Shown here in pieces: positions 17,372 through 25,207 of a stretch of DNA of 40,455 bases (the stretch's first letter is position 1; the number at the start of each line of letters is the position of its first letter). This stretch comes from Bacteriovorax stolpii (GTDB taxonomy: Bacteria; Bdellovibrionota; Bacteriovoracia; Bacteriovoracales; Bacteriovoracaceae), in assembly GCA_945905815.1 (NCBI GenBank), contig CAMDQH010000022.1, positions 1-40,455 on the forward strand. Direction: 5' to 3'. The notes beneath the pieces were generated by a model, which saw only the letters and a program-made list of their open reading frames with translations, did no database searches and was not told the origin of the DNA. Made by a program: the position numbers and the translations under genes.

Positions 17372-17396
17372 GGGGAAGCGCTGGCCCTCCCCTGTT
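17360..17396 (-). terminator. Rho-independent terminator of secreted peptide copy 2
   Basis: Read on the minus strand, ACAGGGGA pairs with TCCCCTGT (8 bp, plus one G-U), with an 11-base loop, followed by CTATTTTTT. It lies a few bases after the copy 2 stop, so copy 2 and copy 1 are probably separate transcripts. Confidence 0.85.
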
Positions 17397-17402
17397 AAAT
17401 AA

Positions 17403-17588
17403 TTAAACTTTAAGACCTTTACTTGTATTGCTTCTAATGAGCTTCTTAGGAGATTTATCAAGATTAAGCTTCGCGTTCGCTTCTCTTGATGCTCTTATCA
17501 TCGGGCACTCTGTATCGGTCTGACCTTCAGCAAAAGCTGAAAAAGAAAAGAAAGAAGCCAAGATAGCAATAATTAGTAGATGTTTCAT
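17403..17588 (-). CDS. Small secreted peptide, copy 2 (61 residues)
   Basis: Paralogue of 17053-17238 with the same length and layout. The signal peptide MKHLLIIAILASFFSFSAFA has a good AxA-like cleavage site (AFA before EGQ). The mature peptide starts EGQTDTECPMI and ends in a basic, Ser/Lys/Asn-rich tail. The signal peptide and the first ~12 mature residues are well conserved between copies while the tails differ, a pattern of duplication followed by tail divergence. The ribosome binding site is GAGGGGGA. A promoter-like -35/-10 pair and the dyad lie about 100-135 bp upstream, and a terminator follows the stop, so it is a complete single-gene unit. Function unknown. Confidence 0.82.
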   Translation of the reverse strand: MKHLLIIAILASFFSFSAFAEGQTDTECPMIRASREANAKLNLDKSPKKLIRSNTSKGLKV

Positions 17589-17684
17589 AGATCCCCCTCG
17601 TAAGTTAGTTACATATTGTTATGCAACTGGCTTGCCACGTTTAGGGACGCGTAAGTAGCTAAAAAATCATTTCTGAGTGTTGAT

Positions 17685-17712
17685 ACTATAGACATTGTTT
17701 CATAGGTGTCTA
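17685..17712 (-). promoter_or_regulatory. Candidate promoter of secreted peptide copy 2
   Basis: On the minus strand, TAGACA (17712-17707, five of six matches to TTGACA) and TATAGT (17690-17685) are separated by 16 bases. The -35 element is one arm of the dyad at 17707-17723, so a protein bound there would compete with RNA polymerase. This implies a 5' leader of nearly 100 bases. Confidence 0.45.
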
Positions 17713-17723
17713 AAGTTTAGACA
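17707..17723. promoter_or_regulatory. Operator-like dyad upstream of secreted peptide copy 2
   Basis: A perfect 8-bp inverted repeat with one central base, TGTCTAAA-G-TTTAGACA. It contains the same TGTCTA-N5-TAGACA core as 17355-17371 and lies 119 bp upstream of the copy 2 ATG. A third half-site (TAGACA) occurs at 17688-17693. No T-tract follows, so it does not look like a terminator. Confidence 0.6.
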
Positions 17724-17736
17724 GTTATTAAAATGG

Positions 17737-17767
17737 CAAAAAAAAGCCCTCACTAAAGGAGGGCTTT
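17737..17767 (-). terminator. Terminator at the end of the Tad/RHS/Cys-peptide run
   Basis: On the minus strand a 9-bp stem (AAAGCCCTC with GAGGGCTTT), a 7-base loop and eight T residues. It lies about 30 bp after the stop of the Cys-rich peptide gene and is the first convincing terminator downstream of the whole pilus locus. Confidence 0.93.
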
Positions 17768-17794
17768 AATAAACAATAAAGTAAATATTGGGTA

Positions 17795-18016
17795 TTAAGC
17801 TCCGTGTGCTTTGCTAGAAGTGCCTTTCTTATTCTTCCCTTTTCTTGGCGTAGAAGCCTCACGCCTTTCAGCCTTCCTACTGACTCCAGGGCACATGGGC
17901 TTACTGCCACAAAGACCTGTATGGCAGCAGTCAATATTTGGAGAAGACACTTCCCCAAGAGCAAAGGAGTTAGTGCTTAATAAAGAGAATAAAGAGGCAA
18001 TGATAAGATATTTCAT
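17795..18016 (-). CDS. Secreted Cys-rich, Lys/Arg-rich small protein (73 residues)
   Basis: The precursor has a signal peptide (MKYLIIASLFSLLSTNSFA). The mature region has two parts: a Cys cluster (Cys30, 31, 36 and 42 in DCCHTGLCGSKPMCPG), then a highly basic tail with many Lys and Arg (for example STPRKGKNKKGTSSK). It shares the overall plan of the two 61-residue peptides further along the strand (signal peptide, Cys-Pro motif, basic tail) but is not closely similar in sequence. GGGAGAA precedes the ATG. It starts 13 bp after the RHS-protein stop and ends at a strong terminator, so it is probably co-expressed with the RHS gene and perhaps the pilus genes. Function unknown; the four Cys may form two disulfides or bind a metal. 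Confidence 0.78.
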   Translation of the reverse strand: MKYLIIASLFSLLSTNSFALGEVSSPNIDCCHTGLCGSKPMCPGVSRKAERREASTPRKGKNKKGTSSKAHGA

Positions 18017-18029
18017 AAATTCTCCCGAA

Positions 18030-19658
18030 TTAAATGTTTAAGTTCACGCCTGCTGGCTTAACGATTGATAACAAATTCTGGAAAGCTTGGGTCACTTGCA
18101 ATGCCATTTTGTGGCCAGCACTCGACTCCACTTTCTTAATCTCTCCGTAGTTATCGTAAGCTACGTTAATTTTCCCAATTTTTTCCATTTCAATTTCCAC
18201 TGGTTTTCCAAGGGCATTATATTTAAATGCTAGAACACGCCTTTGAGTTGCAGACTCTTGATCAACCATCTTAGAGATTTTACCTTTAGAATCATAAATC
18301 AAGAAAACCACTTTACCTGCATTATTAGAAGCTTTAACAAGATTACCTTTGGCATCATACTCAAACTGAGTTGTACCATCGTTGTTTACAACTTTCTTAA
18401 TTTTGTTAATTGTATCGTCGTACTCAATATTAACGAAATCACCTTTAGTCGAAGTCTTTTTAGACAACAATCCATTTTTATTGTATTCAAAATTTGTAAC
18501 ATGATTAGCGCGGGCAATCTTCACAGGCAAAGAATTGTCGTTATAGATTGTCTCTGTCTTGATACCATTGATTTCGGTCACAATACGATATGTATACTGA
18601 GCACCATCTGATTTCGCCTTAATTTCATATTCATAACGATTCGCGACCGGCTTACCATCGAATCCTGGTTTAGTTACAATTGTCCAGTAGTGGTTTTCTT
18701 GATTTTTTGGATTTGAACCATATTTATAATCAGTTTTCTCACCATTTCTATCGGTAATTTGAGACACAAAAAATGTTTGTGGGTCATAGCTTACTGATAG
18801 TTTAGTTTTATCTGAATAACCGATTCCTGTTAAGTTATGTGACTTATCAAAAGTATATTCATAGTTATTGTCGCCAACGTCTTTTGAAGAAACTAAGTCC
18901 TCGTCCTGAAACTTAAAAGTAGCTTTTTTGTCACCAGCTGACCAAATTTCCTTAACTAGTCCATCCGGGTACCAAGCAAAAAAGATTTGCTTTGCCTGAG
19001 AGTCTTTAAGTGACTCAAGCTTGCCTTCTTTATAAGTAAAGCCCACGAAGTATCCAGACTTGTCAGCAATTTTTACCATCTGACCATCATTATTGAAAAA
19101 GTCTTGTCTACCATCTGAATGATCACGACGGTAACCTTCTTTAGTTACATTTAAAGTCTGTGGCCCAAGATCATGTGAATAAAGTACTGTTCCAGGGGCA
19201 ATGGTTGCCTGAACTCCAAAATTCATTGCATAGGTGTGTCTTAGCTCAGCGTTTTCAGCAAGCTTCTTAATAAGGTCGCTTGTCGCTTTTTCAGAAAGTG
19301 CCGTTTTCTTTTTCATCTCATTCACAATTTTTGTGGAAGCTGCAATCGGATCAATCGCAGTTTTTGGCGTAAATCTAGTTTTAGCACCAACTCCATGCTC
19401 TTGAATAACGATGGATCCATCAGCCGAAGCCTCTAGTCTGGTTTCAAATTCACTACCCCATCCAAAACCAAACCAACCAACCTCAGTTGATTTTGAATTG
19501 TAGGTTCTCGTGATCTCTAATTTTTTACCACCGCCAGGAACAACAATGTCCGTGTAGGAGATATAGAAATTTCCGTTCTTTAAATTTACACCCGCCAGAG
19601 CAAACGAGCCCATGGTTAGAGTTAAAATAGCCAGAAAAAACATTCTAAATAGCTTCAT
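18030..19658 (-). CDS. Exported RHS/YD-repeat protein
   Basis: 542 residues with a signal peptide (FRMFFLAILTLTMGSFALA). The mature N-terminus matches the start of RHS-type proteins (GNFYISYTDIVVPGGG, then ITRTYNSKS and WFGFGWGSEFETRL, the DUF6531-like entry domain). The body holds degenerate YD repeats such as YRRDHSDGRQDFFN, YTFDKSHNLTGIGY, FEYNKNGLLSKK and FEYDAKGNLVKA. RHS proteins form beta-cocoons, often around a C-terminal toxin. Here the chain ends soon after the last repeats without the RHS core consensus or an added toxin domain, so it is short for the family. It lies 55 bp downstream of tadB/C on the same strand, with no terminator between, and is followed by the Cys-rich peptide. 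A cell-surface or pilus-associated role is an inference from position. Confidence 0.85.
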   Translation of the reverse strand: MKLFRMFFLAILTLTMGSFALAGVNLKNGNFYISYTDIVVPGGGKKLEITRTYNSKSTEVGWFGFGWGSEFETRLEASADGSIVIQEHGVGAKTRFTPKTAIDPIAASTKIVNEMKKKTALSEKATSDLIKKLAENAELRHTYAMNFGVQATIAPGTVLYSHDLGPQTLNVTKEGYRRDHSDGRQDFFNNDGQMVKIADKSGYFVGFTYKEGKLESLKDSQAKQIFFAWYPDGLVKEIWSAGDKKATFKFQDEDLVSSKDVGDNNYEYTFDKSHNLTGIGYSDKTKLSVSYDPQTFFVSQITDRNGEKTDYKYGSNPKNQENHYWTIVTKPGFDGKPVANRYEYEIKAKSDGAQYTYRIVTEINGIKTETIYNDNSLPVKIARANHVTNFEYNKNGLLSKKTSTKGDFVNIEYDDTINKIKKVVNNDGTTQFEYDAKGNLVKASNNAGKVVFLIYDSKGKISKMVDQESATQRRVLAFKYNALGKPVEIEMEKIGKINVAYDNYGEIKKVESSAGHKMALQVTQAFQNLLSIVKPAGVNLNI

Positions 19659-19713
19659 AATTCCACCCTCTTAAAATCAGTTCGATACAAGGAACATATC
19701 GGTTAAAAACTTT

Positions 19714-20682
19714 TCAAACTTTAATATCAATAATCTTCAAAATAATAAACATTCCGAGGGCAACCATCCCACAAATGACTAACAATGCTACAATCCCTAA
19801 GACTGTTCCAAATAGCAGAGGAAAATAATCAGGATCTCCACTGCCAAACATGATAATCATCATGAAAGGCATACAGCCAATGATATAGGCCTGAATTTTA
19901 CCTGAAGCAATGTATGTATCAATTTTCAACTGAAGTCTGAGGCGTTCTCGAATAACCAATGTGATAGTGTCAAAAACTTCGGCAAGATTACCACCGGTTT
20001 CGCGTAAAATACTTACACTCGTTACAAACATCTCATTATCTTCGGTGTAAACACGATTTTTAAGATTTTCCAGCGCCTCATCTAAAGGGACTCCAATTTT
20101 TGCTTGCTGAAGAACAAGATTAAATTCCTGGCTCACCGGCGGAGGTAATTCATCAACGACCATACCAATTGCTTGGGGCATAGTTAGTCCAGCGCGAATG
20201 CCGTTTCCGAGAAGATTCAGAGCATCTACCATCTGAAGCGCATATTTCTTTTTTCTTTTTTCTTCAAAATAATCAATCGCCGGCCGAGGAATTTTCCATC
20301 CACCAATAGTGGCAGCAATTCCTGCAACAACACCCAAAGCCGTTTTTCCTATTATTGCGAGAGCGCAGAAGACAAAAGCTCCAGATCCCAAAGAAATTAT
20401 CATTAGTCCCCATGTTACTTTTTTGGGATCAACTTCAATAAAAAGAATTTCAAATTTCTTAAGAAGATATTCTCTAGTACCTGATGTTTGCTCCTCTACC
20501 CAAGCAAATATCTTGATACTATTAACATAACAAAAGATAAAAAAACCAAGTCCAATTACTGCCAGAACTCCAGTTTTACCAAGGACATCAAGCATAAAAT
20601 TAACTTCACGTTTCTGTTTTATTGCCTGAGCAAATACAATATTTGAGAAAAGTAATGGCAAGATAAAGAATAATTTATTCAT
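19714..20682 (-). CDS. tadB: Flp pilus inner-membrane platform protein (TadB/TadC type)
   Basis: 322 residues with several transmembrane helices and one type II secretion system F domain (about 150-290), including the typical cytoplasmic helical stretch ALQMVDALNLLGNGIRAGLT, then AIGMVVDELPPP and VTSVSILRETGGNLAEVF. It is the platform on which the pilus ATPase acts. Tad systems normally carry two such proteins, TadB and TadC; only one is present in this locus, so the symbol is approximate. The N-terminus has an extra signal-like segment (FFILPLLFSNIVFAQA). The start lies 2 bp after the stop of the fused ATPase gene; an internal Met at codon 30 is an alternative. Confidence 0.88.
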   Translation of the reverse strand: MNKLFFILPLLFSNIVFAQAIKQKREVNFMLDVLGKTGVLAVIGLGFFIFCYVNSIKIFAWVEEQTSGTREYLLKKFEILFIEVDPKKVTWGLMIISLGSGAFVFCALAIIGKTALGVVAGIAATIGGWKIPRPAIDYFEEKRKKKYALQMVDALNLLGNGIRAGLTMPQAIGMVVDELPPPVSQEFNLVLQQAKIGVPLDEALENLKNRVYTEDNEMFVTSVSILRETGGNLAEVFDTITLVIRERLRLQLKIDTYIASGKIQAYIIGCMPFMMIIMFGSGDPDYFPLLFGTVLGIVALLVICGMVALGMFIILKIIDIKV

Positions 20683-20684
20683 GG

Positions 20685-22790
20685 CTAACCATTGTTAAAT
20701 AGTCCCCGAGGCACTTTATAACCTTTTGCTTCTAACTTCTCGATGAACTTGGGAATAAAACCACTGGCCATAAATTTACCAATAATTTTTCCGTCTTTAC
20801 CCATACCTTCTTGCTTAAAGGTGAAAATATCCTGCAATGTTATGACTTCACCTTGCATACCACCAATCTCAGTAATATATAGAACCTTTCTTGAACCATC
20901 ATCAAGACGTGACTGTTGAATAATCATATGAACTGCAGAGGCAATCATTTCTTTAATAGCTTTTTGGGGTAAACCAACTCCGGCATATTGAACGAGCGTT
21001 TCAAGTCGCGAGATCGCATCTCGTGGAGTATTGGAGTGAACAGTAGTCATTGATCCATCATGTCCAGTGTTCATCGCTTGTAACATATCTAACGTTTCTC
21101 CACCTCGACACTCACCAACAACAATTCTATCAGGACGCATTCGTAGAGTTTGTTTCACAAGACATCGAATATCAATCGCACCATCACCTTCAAGAGAAGG
21201 AGGCCGTGTTTCAAGACGAACTACGTGATCTTGCGGAAAATTTAATTCTGCAGAATCTTCGCATGTAATAATTCGTTCATTGGCCTGAATAAATCCACCC
21301 AACATATTAATTAAAGTTGTCTTACCTGACCCTGTACCACCAGAAACAACCATATTTCTGTGGGCTTCAACAGAAATACGCAAAAAATCCGCCATTCCTT
21401 CTGTCATTGAACCCCATTTAACAAGGTCCTTATAATCAAGTCTTTTATCCGGAAACTTACGAATGGTAATAACACACCCATCGATTGCACAGGGTGGAAT
21501 AATTGCATGCACACGCGAACCATCTGCAAGACGTGCATCTACATAAGGGGTTTTCTCATCAATTCTTCGACCAATGGGTGCAACGATACGTTCAATTACA
21601 TTCATAACCTGTCGATCATTGGTAAAAGTCACTTCTGATTTTCTGACTTTACCTTTTTGCTCAAAGTAAATTTTCTTTGGGCCCACAACCATAATCTCTG
21701 AAATTGTTTTATCTGCGAGCATATCTTCTAGAGGTCCAAGCCCAAGTGCTTCATCTAAAATTTCTTTTACGATTCTATTCATATCCTCGCGAGTGCCAAG
21801 CACGTTTTTGGTTTCTTCTTTACCAAGAAGTTCCACTACCATTTTTTTTGTTTGTTCACGCAAAATTATTTTGGCTTTGGGATCGTTATCGTCCTGTTTT
21901 TTAAGATCCATCTCTTCGACTAGAGATTTATGAACTCGACTTTTAAGCTCGGTCCACATGTCTCTTTTTTTATCATCCGAAGGACCTTCCTTTGAAGCTC
22001 CCGCAGCTGCTGCACCTACGTCCTGAGGTTTAGCTATTTTCTCTAAGGTTTTTAAAACATTTTTTTGAACAAGCTTACGAACACAATCGGTTACACCTGA
22101 TGAGAATGGACCTTTTCCGCCTACCATTACAGGGACCGAACGCGAGAGGGCCGCAATACAACTCGCATCATCACGAGGTATGGCATGAAAAACGGGTTTA
22201 CCTATTTGTTTCCCGATAACATCCGGAGAAACAGGATGACCATTAACCGCCTGATTTACCAAGATCTGAATCATATCTTTTGGAAAAAGCATTGTTACCA
22301 GATCAGTATACATTCTTTTAGATTGATTGACCGCTAAAAGGTCTGGTGAAACGACAATAAAAATAAGAGTCGAAAATTCAAGTGCCTTTAATGTTAGTGG
22401 AGTAAGGTCGCAGCCCCCATCTATTATTATCACCGGGTAAAGATTGGTCATTGCCTTAAGTACTTTGCCTAGACCTTCTTCGTTAACTTGAGTTGCAGCA
22501 ATCGGTTCTGTTGGCATCCCAATAAAGGAAACTCCTGCTTTATGATCAGTTGTAAATAACTGAATAGATCTTGGATCTATCGCTCCAGCAAATTCAGAAA
22601 GTTCTTTAAGATTTTTTTTAGATTTCAAACCCGTAATAATATTTTGATCGCCGCATGCCTTTTGATCAAAATCAAGTAGAAGTGTTTTGGCCCTGATCTC
22701 GGCAGCATAAGCAAAAGCAAGGTTTGCCGCAACCTGCGACTTACCAACTCCACCCTTACCACCAATTATTGTAATAATATTTCCGGCCAT
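20685..22790 (-). CDS. tadA: Fused CpaE/TadZ-like ATPase and CpaF/TadA pilus secretion ATPase
   Basis: 701 residues in one frame. Residues 1 to ~255 form a MinD/ParA-type ATPase: deviant Walker A GGKGGVGKS (10-18), LLLDFDQKACGDQN and IIIDGGCDLTPLTL. This is the usual CpaE/TadZ localisation factor. A linker rich in Ala, Gly, Lys and Asp (DVGAAAAGASKEGPSDDKKR) follows. From ~290 to the end is a complete CpaF/TadA: LGLGPLEDMLADKTISEIMV, ADGSRVHAIIPPCA, Walker A GGTGSGKT (484-491), Walker B-region MRPDRIVVGECRGGETLDML and the His box MTTVHSNTPRDAISRLE. I start at the ATG at 22790, one base after the secretin stop; a frame starting 15 codons earlier overlaps the secretin. The two proteins are normally separate genes. 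The sequence reads straight through without any sign of a frameshift. Confidence 0.93.
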   Translation of the reverse strand: MAGNIITIIGGKGGVGKSQVAANLAFAYAAEIRAKTLLLDFDQKACGDQNIITGLKSKKNLKELSEFAGAIDPRSIQLFTTDHKAGVSFIGMPTEPIAATQVNEEGLGKVLKAMTNLYPVIIIDGGCDLTPLTLKALEFSTLIFIVVSPDLLAVNQSKRMYTDLVTMLFPKDMIQILVNQAVNGHPVSPDVIGKQIGKPVFHAIPRDDASCIAALSRSVPVMVGGKGPFSSGVTDCVRKLVQKNVLKTLEKIAKPQDVGAAAAGASKEGPSDDKKRDMWTELKSRVHKSLVEEMDLKKQDDNDPKAKIILREQTKKMVVELLGKEETKNVLGTREDMNRIVKEILDEALGLGPLEDMLADKTISEIMVVGPKKIYFEQKGKVRKSEVTFTNDRQVMNVIERIVAPIGRRIDEKTPYVDARLADGSRVHAIIPPCAIDGCVITIRKFPDKRLDYKDLVKWGSMTEGMADFLRISVEAHRNMVVSGGTGSGKTTLINMLGGFIQANERIITCEDSAELNFPQDHVVRLETRPPSLEGDGAIDIRCLVKQTLRMRPDRIVVGECRGGETLDMLQAMNTGHDGSMTTVHSNTPRDAISRLETLVQYAGVGLPQKAIKEMIASAVHMIIQQSRLDDGSRKVLYITEIGGMQGEVITLQDIFTFKQEGMGKDGKIIGKFMASGFIPKFIEKLEAKGYKVPRGLFNNG

Positions 22791-22791
22791 A

Positions 22792-24300
22792 CTATTCTCG
22801 TCTCCTGAATTTTTTTCTAATTTCTTCCGTCCCAACCGAGGCAGATTCTATAATTTCGGGAGTTACAAATACAACATACTGGCTTTTAGTCGTTGAATAG
22901 TTTTTAGATCTTAAAAGTCTGAATAATGGAGTTGCAGGAGTTCCTTGCCCTGTTGTTGCTGATGAAGGAGCAGGATCAGTTTTATCATATTCAGTACTAG
23001 ATTGATTTTGGACCACACCACCAATTGCTGCCGATTCTTTTGATTTAATTACAAGATTAGTGTTAATCGTGTTGGTCGTCGTGATTTGAGCATCGTTACC
23101 AATCGCAAGGCTCACTTTAAGATTAAGTGCTAATTCAATTTTTTCTTGCTCAAGAATTTTAGGCGTAACTTCCATCGTTAAGCCAACGTTTGAAGATGTT
23201 GCTTTTGTGAAGTCACCAGTACCAACTGCAAATGGAGTATTAGTGGTCTTGTCCACTGTGGCCGGTTTTGTATCGCGAGTGATAACCATTCCTGATTGTA
23301 TTATGCGCGCATACCCTGCACTTTTAGCCGCATTTAATTTTGGAAAAAGACCCGAGATAGTAGCACTCAATGTTCCAGAGGAAGTTGATGTCACATTGCC
23401 CGATTTTGTCTGACCAAAACTTATTCCACTGTTATCTTCACCCATTAGCGGGGCCCATTTGAAGGCAAATACCTTTCCGTAATTTTTTGCTAATTCCACA
23501 AACTGTGCAGTAATTTTCACCATTTTTGGTGCAGGTTGCGGTTCTTTTTTTTCATTTATAGCAATGAAGTCAATGATTGCTGGCTTATCCGAAGCGGAAA
23601 ATCGATCATCTTTAGTTGATAGTGAGGCAATTTGTGGTGGAAGATAAGCAGTGGCGATACTCATGGCCAAAGTTTTTTTACCTTCAGATCCCACAACTCC
23701 TTCCAACCAATATGTTTTATTAACGATTCTAACACTTACATCTTTTAAATTATTTCGAGCAAGTTCATCGCTCATTTTTCTAGCTATTACTCGCTGAGTT
23801 TGAGGACTTAATTCAATAATTGATAACACTTCGGCGTAGCTTGCAAGAACTTTGGAAACACGTCCAATATCTTCTGGGACAACAATCTCACCCGACACGA
23901 CAATTTTTCCACCCTTGATCCCAATATCGAGGCCTTCAACATCACCAATGAGTTCACGTAATTCTGCTACTTTCGCTGATGTTCCGGTCGCCGTGATAAC
24001 TACAGTATATCTAAGACGAACATCCCCTAGATTATCTCTAATTGTGACAGTCGTTTTTCCAGGCTTCATGCCTTTAAATACGATTTCTTTTTTTTGAGGC
24101 ACGAGCGTAAGTTTAAGTAAATTATCGGCGCCGAAAACTATTTTAGGATTATATTCAAAATCAATTTTTTCAATAACATCTATTCCCATCGCCACTTCTA
24201 ATTCTTTTTCAATGATGGGTGCAACTGCTGCATCCTGAGCTAAAGTAATCCCAGTTAAACAAAATGAAAGAAAAATAAGGCTAAGGAATTTAACGACCAC
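22792..24300 (-). CDS. cpaC: Flp pilus outer-membrane secretin
   Basis: 503 residues with a signal peptide (VKFLSLIFLSFCLTGITLAQ). The N-terminal half has the pilus-assembly domain (VFKGMKPGKTTVTIRDNLGD) and BON-like repeats (LDIGIKGGKIVVSGEIVVPE, VRIVNKTYWLEGVVGSEG). The C-terminal half is the secretin beta-barrel domain, from VKITAQFVELAKNYGKVFAF through MVITRDTKPATVDK and ESAAIGGVVQNQSS to YVVFVTPEIIE. It forms the outer-membrane channel for the Flp pilus. I assign GTG at 24300 as the start: AAGGGG is upstream and the signal peptide follows at once. An ATG-initiated frame 28 codons longer lies wholly inside cpaB and would spoil the signal peptide. It overlaps cpaB by 11 bp. Confidence 0.93.
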   Translation of the reverse strand: MVVKFLSLIFLSFCLTGITLAQDAAVAPIIEKELEVAMGIDVIEKIDFEYNPKIVFGADNLLKLTLVPQKKEIVFKGMKPGKTTVTIRDNLGDVRLRYTVVITATGTSAKVAELRELIGDVEGLDIGIKGGKIVVSGEIVVPEDIGRVSKVLASYAEVLSIIELSPQTQRVIARKMSDELARNNLKDVSVRIVNKTYWLEGVVGSEGKKTLAMSIATAYLPPQIASLSTKDDRFSASDKPAIIDFIAINEKKEPQPAPKMVKITAQFVELAKNYGKVFAFKWAPLMGEDNSGISFGQTKSGNVTSTSSGTLSATISGLFPKLNAAKSAGYARIIQSGMVITRDTKPATVDKTTNTPFAVGTGDFTKATSSNVGLTMEVTPKILEQEKIELALNLKVSLAIGNDAQITTTNTINTNLVIKSKESAAIGGVVQNQSSTEYDKTDPAPSSATTGQGTPATPLFRLLRSKNYSTTKSQYVVFVTPEIIESASVGTEEIRKKFRRRE

Positions 24301-25123
24301 CAGGCGGCCCCTTACGGTTTGCTTGATCTGCCTGATTCGCAAAGTATGTCTTTGCTTCGGCGGCATCTTCGTCCAATACATCAAAAAGCCTTGTAGCCTT
24401 TATCCTCTCAATAATTTTGTCGTCGTTATTTCGAAGTGAAAGATAAATCCCATTTCCGGCCGACATCATGAAAACCATTTTCTGAACTTCAAAAGGGGTA
24501 AGCTCTAGAGTAATTGTATTATAATTTGTATAGCTGTTTAGCTTTACCTGACGTGTTGAATCGTTTGGACCACCGATATTCACGATAGGAATTGAGTTGG
24601 TAACAAATAGACCGGTTGAAAGAATTAAAACATCCTGAAGAACAGTTTTCACTTTTATTTTTTCTTTTTTTCCAGCGGCATAATCTACAAGTGCAAGTAC
24701 ATCAATTCGATCACCTGGCTTTAATAAACGACTCACTGACTGACCTTCAGTTACCTGAATCGAAAGAGCTCTTTTACCAATAGAAACTTGTCTCGATAAT
24801 CCAGACTGAGCTCCAGGATAAGTAACTCTGGGGGAAGTAATTTGTTCCCCTGCTTTTATGGGTACTGCTGCGATTGTGTTATAAAGTTCCTCAACACTTT
24901 TAAAGTGTCCTGGCATCTGAAATGATTTAGGAATGTTTTTCAGCTGAACTTTTCGATCATCAATAATTTCAAGTTCTTTGATATCTTCTTTCGCTACAAC
25001 AACTGGTGTTGAGTCACCGTACTCACTAATGAGCTCGGTTTCACGACTTGAAATATAAGACAAAACCATCATTACTGCTAATGCAGCAAGGATAAGACTC
25101 GTTGTAAACGCCTTGGTATTCAT
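24290..25123 (-). CDS. cpaB: Flp pilus assembly protein CpaB/RcpC
   Basis: 277 residues. An N-terminal membrane helix (SLILAALAVMMVLSYIS) precedes a SAF domain (VVVAKEDIKELEIIDDRKVQ, then IPKSFQMPGHF and AVPIKAGEQI) and the RcpC domain (RALSIQVTEGQSVSRLLKPG, DRIDVLALVDY and TLELTPFEVQKMVFM). In other Tad systems it is periplasmic and works with the secretin. AGGAA precedes the ATG. It comes after an 84-bp gap without a gene and overlaps the secretin start, which makes cpaB-cpaC-tadZA-tadB a tight block. Confidence 0.92.
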   Translation of the reverse strand: MNTKAFTTSLILAALAVMMVLSYISSRETELISEYGDSTPVVVAKEDIKELEIIDDRKVQLKNIPKSFQMPGHFKSVEELYNTIAAVPIKAGEQITSPRVTYPGAQSGLSRQVSIGKRALSIQVTEGQSVSRLLKPGDRIDVLALVDYAAGKKEKIKVKTVLQDVLILSTGLFVTNSIPIVNIGGPNDSTRQVKLNSYTNYNTITLELTPFEVQKMVFMMSAGNGIYLSLRNNDDKIIERIKATRLFDVLDEDAAEAKTYFANQADQANRKGPPGGR

Positions 25124-25207
25124 TGTTCTTCCTAAACTTTGATCGAAGTTTCGATAACTTAATCATAGCAGAAATTTCAATGCGAGGAGTAGAAAATGAA
25201 ATATTGC

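Noticed and set aside
17270-17461. A 63-codon minus-strand frame between the two secreted peptides
   Set aside because: It spans the terminator of copy 2 and the dyad, and has no signal peptide or ribosome binding site.
17728-17964. A 78-codon minus-strand frame overlapping the Cys-rich peptide
   Set aside because: The alternative frame at 17795-18016 has a proper signal peptide and ribosome binding site; this one runs through the terminator.
18243-18611. A 122-codon plus-strand frame inside the RHS gene
   Set aside because: Antisense shadow of the YD repeats; Ile/Phe/Asn-rich and without a start signal.
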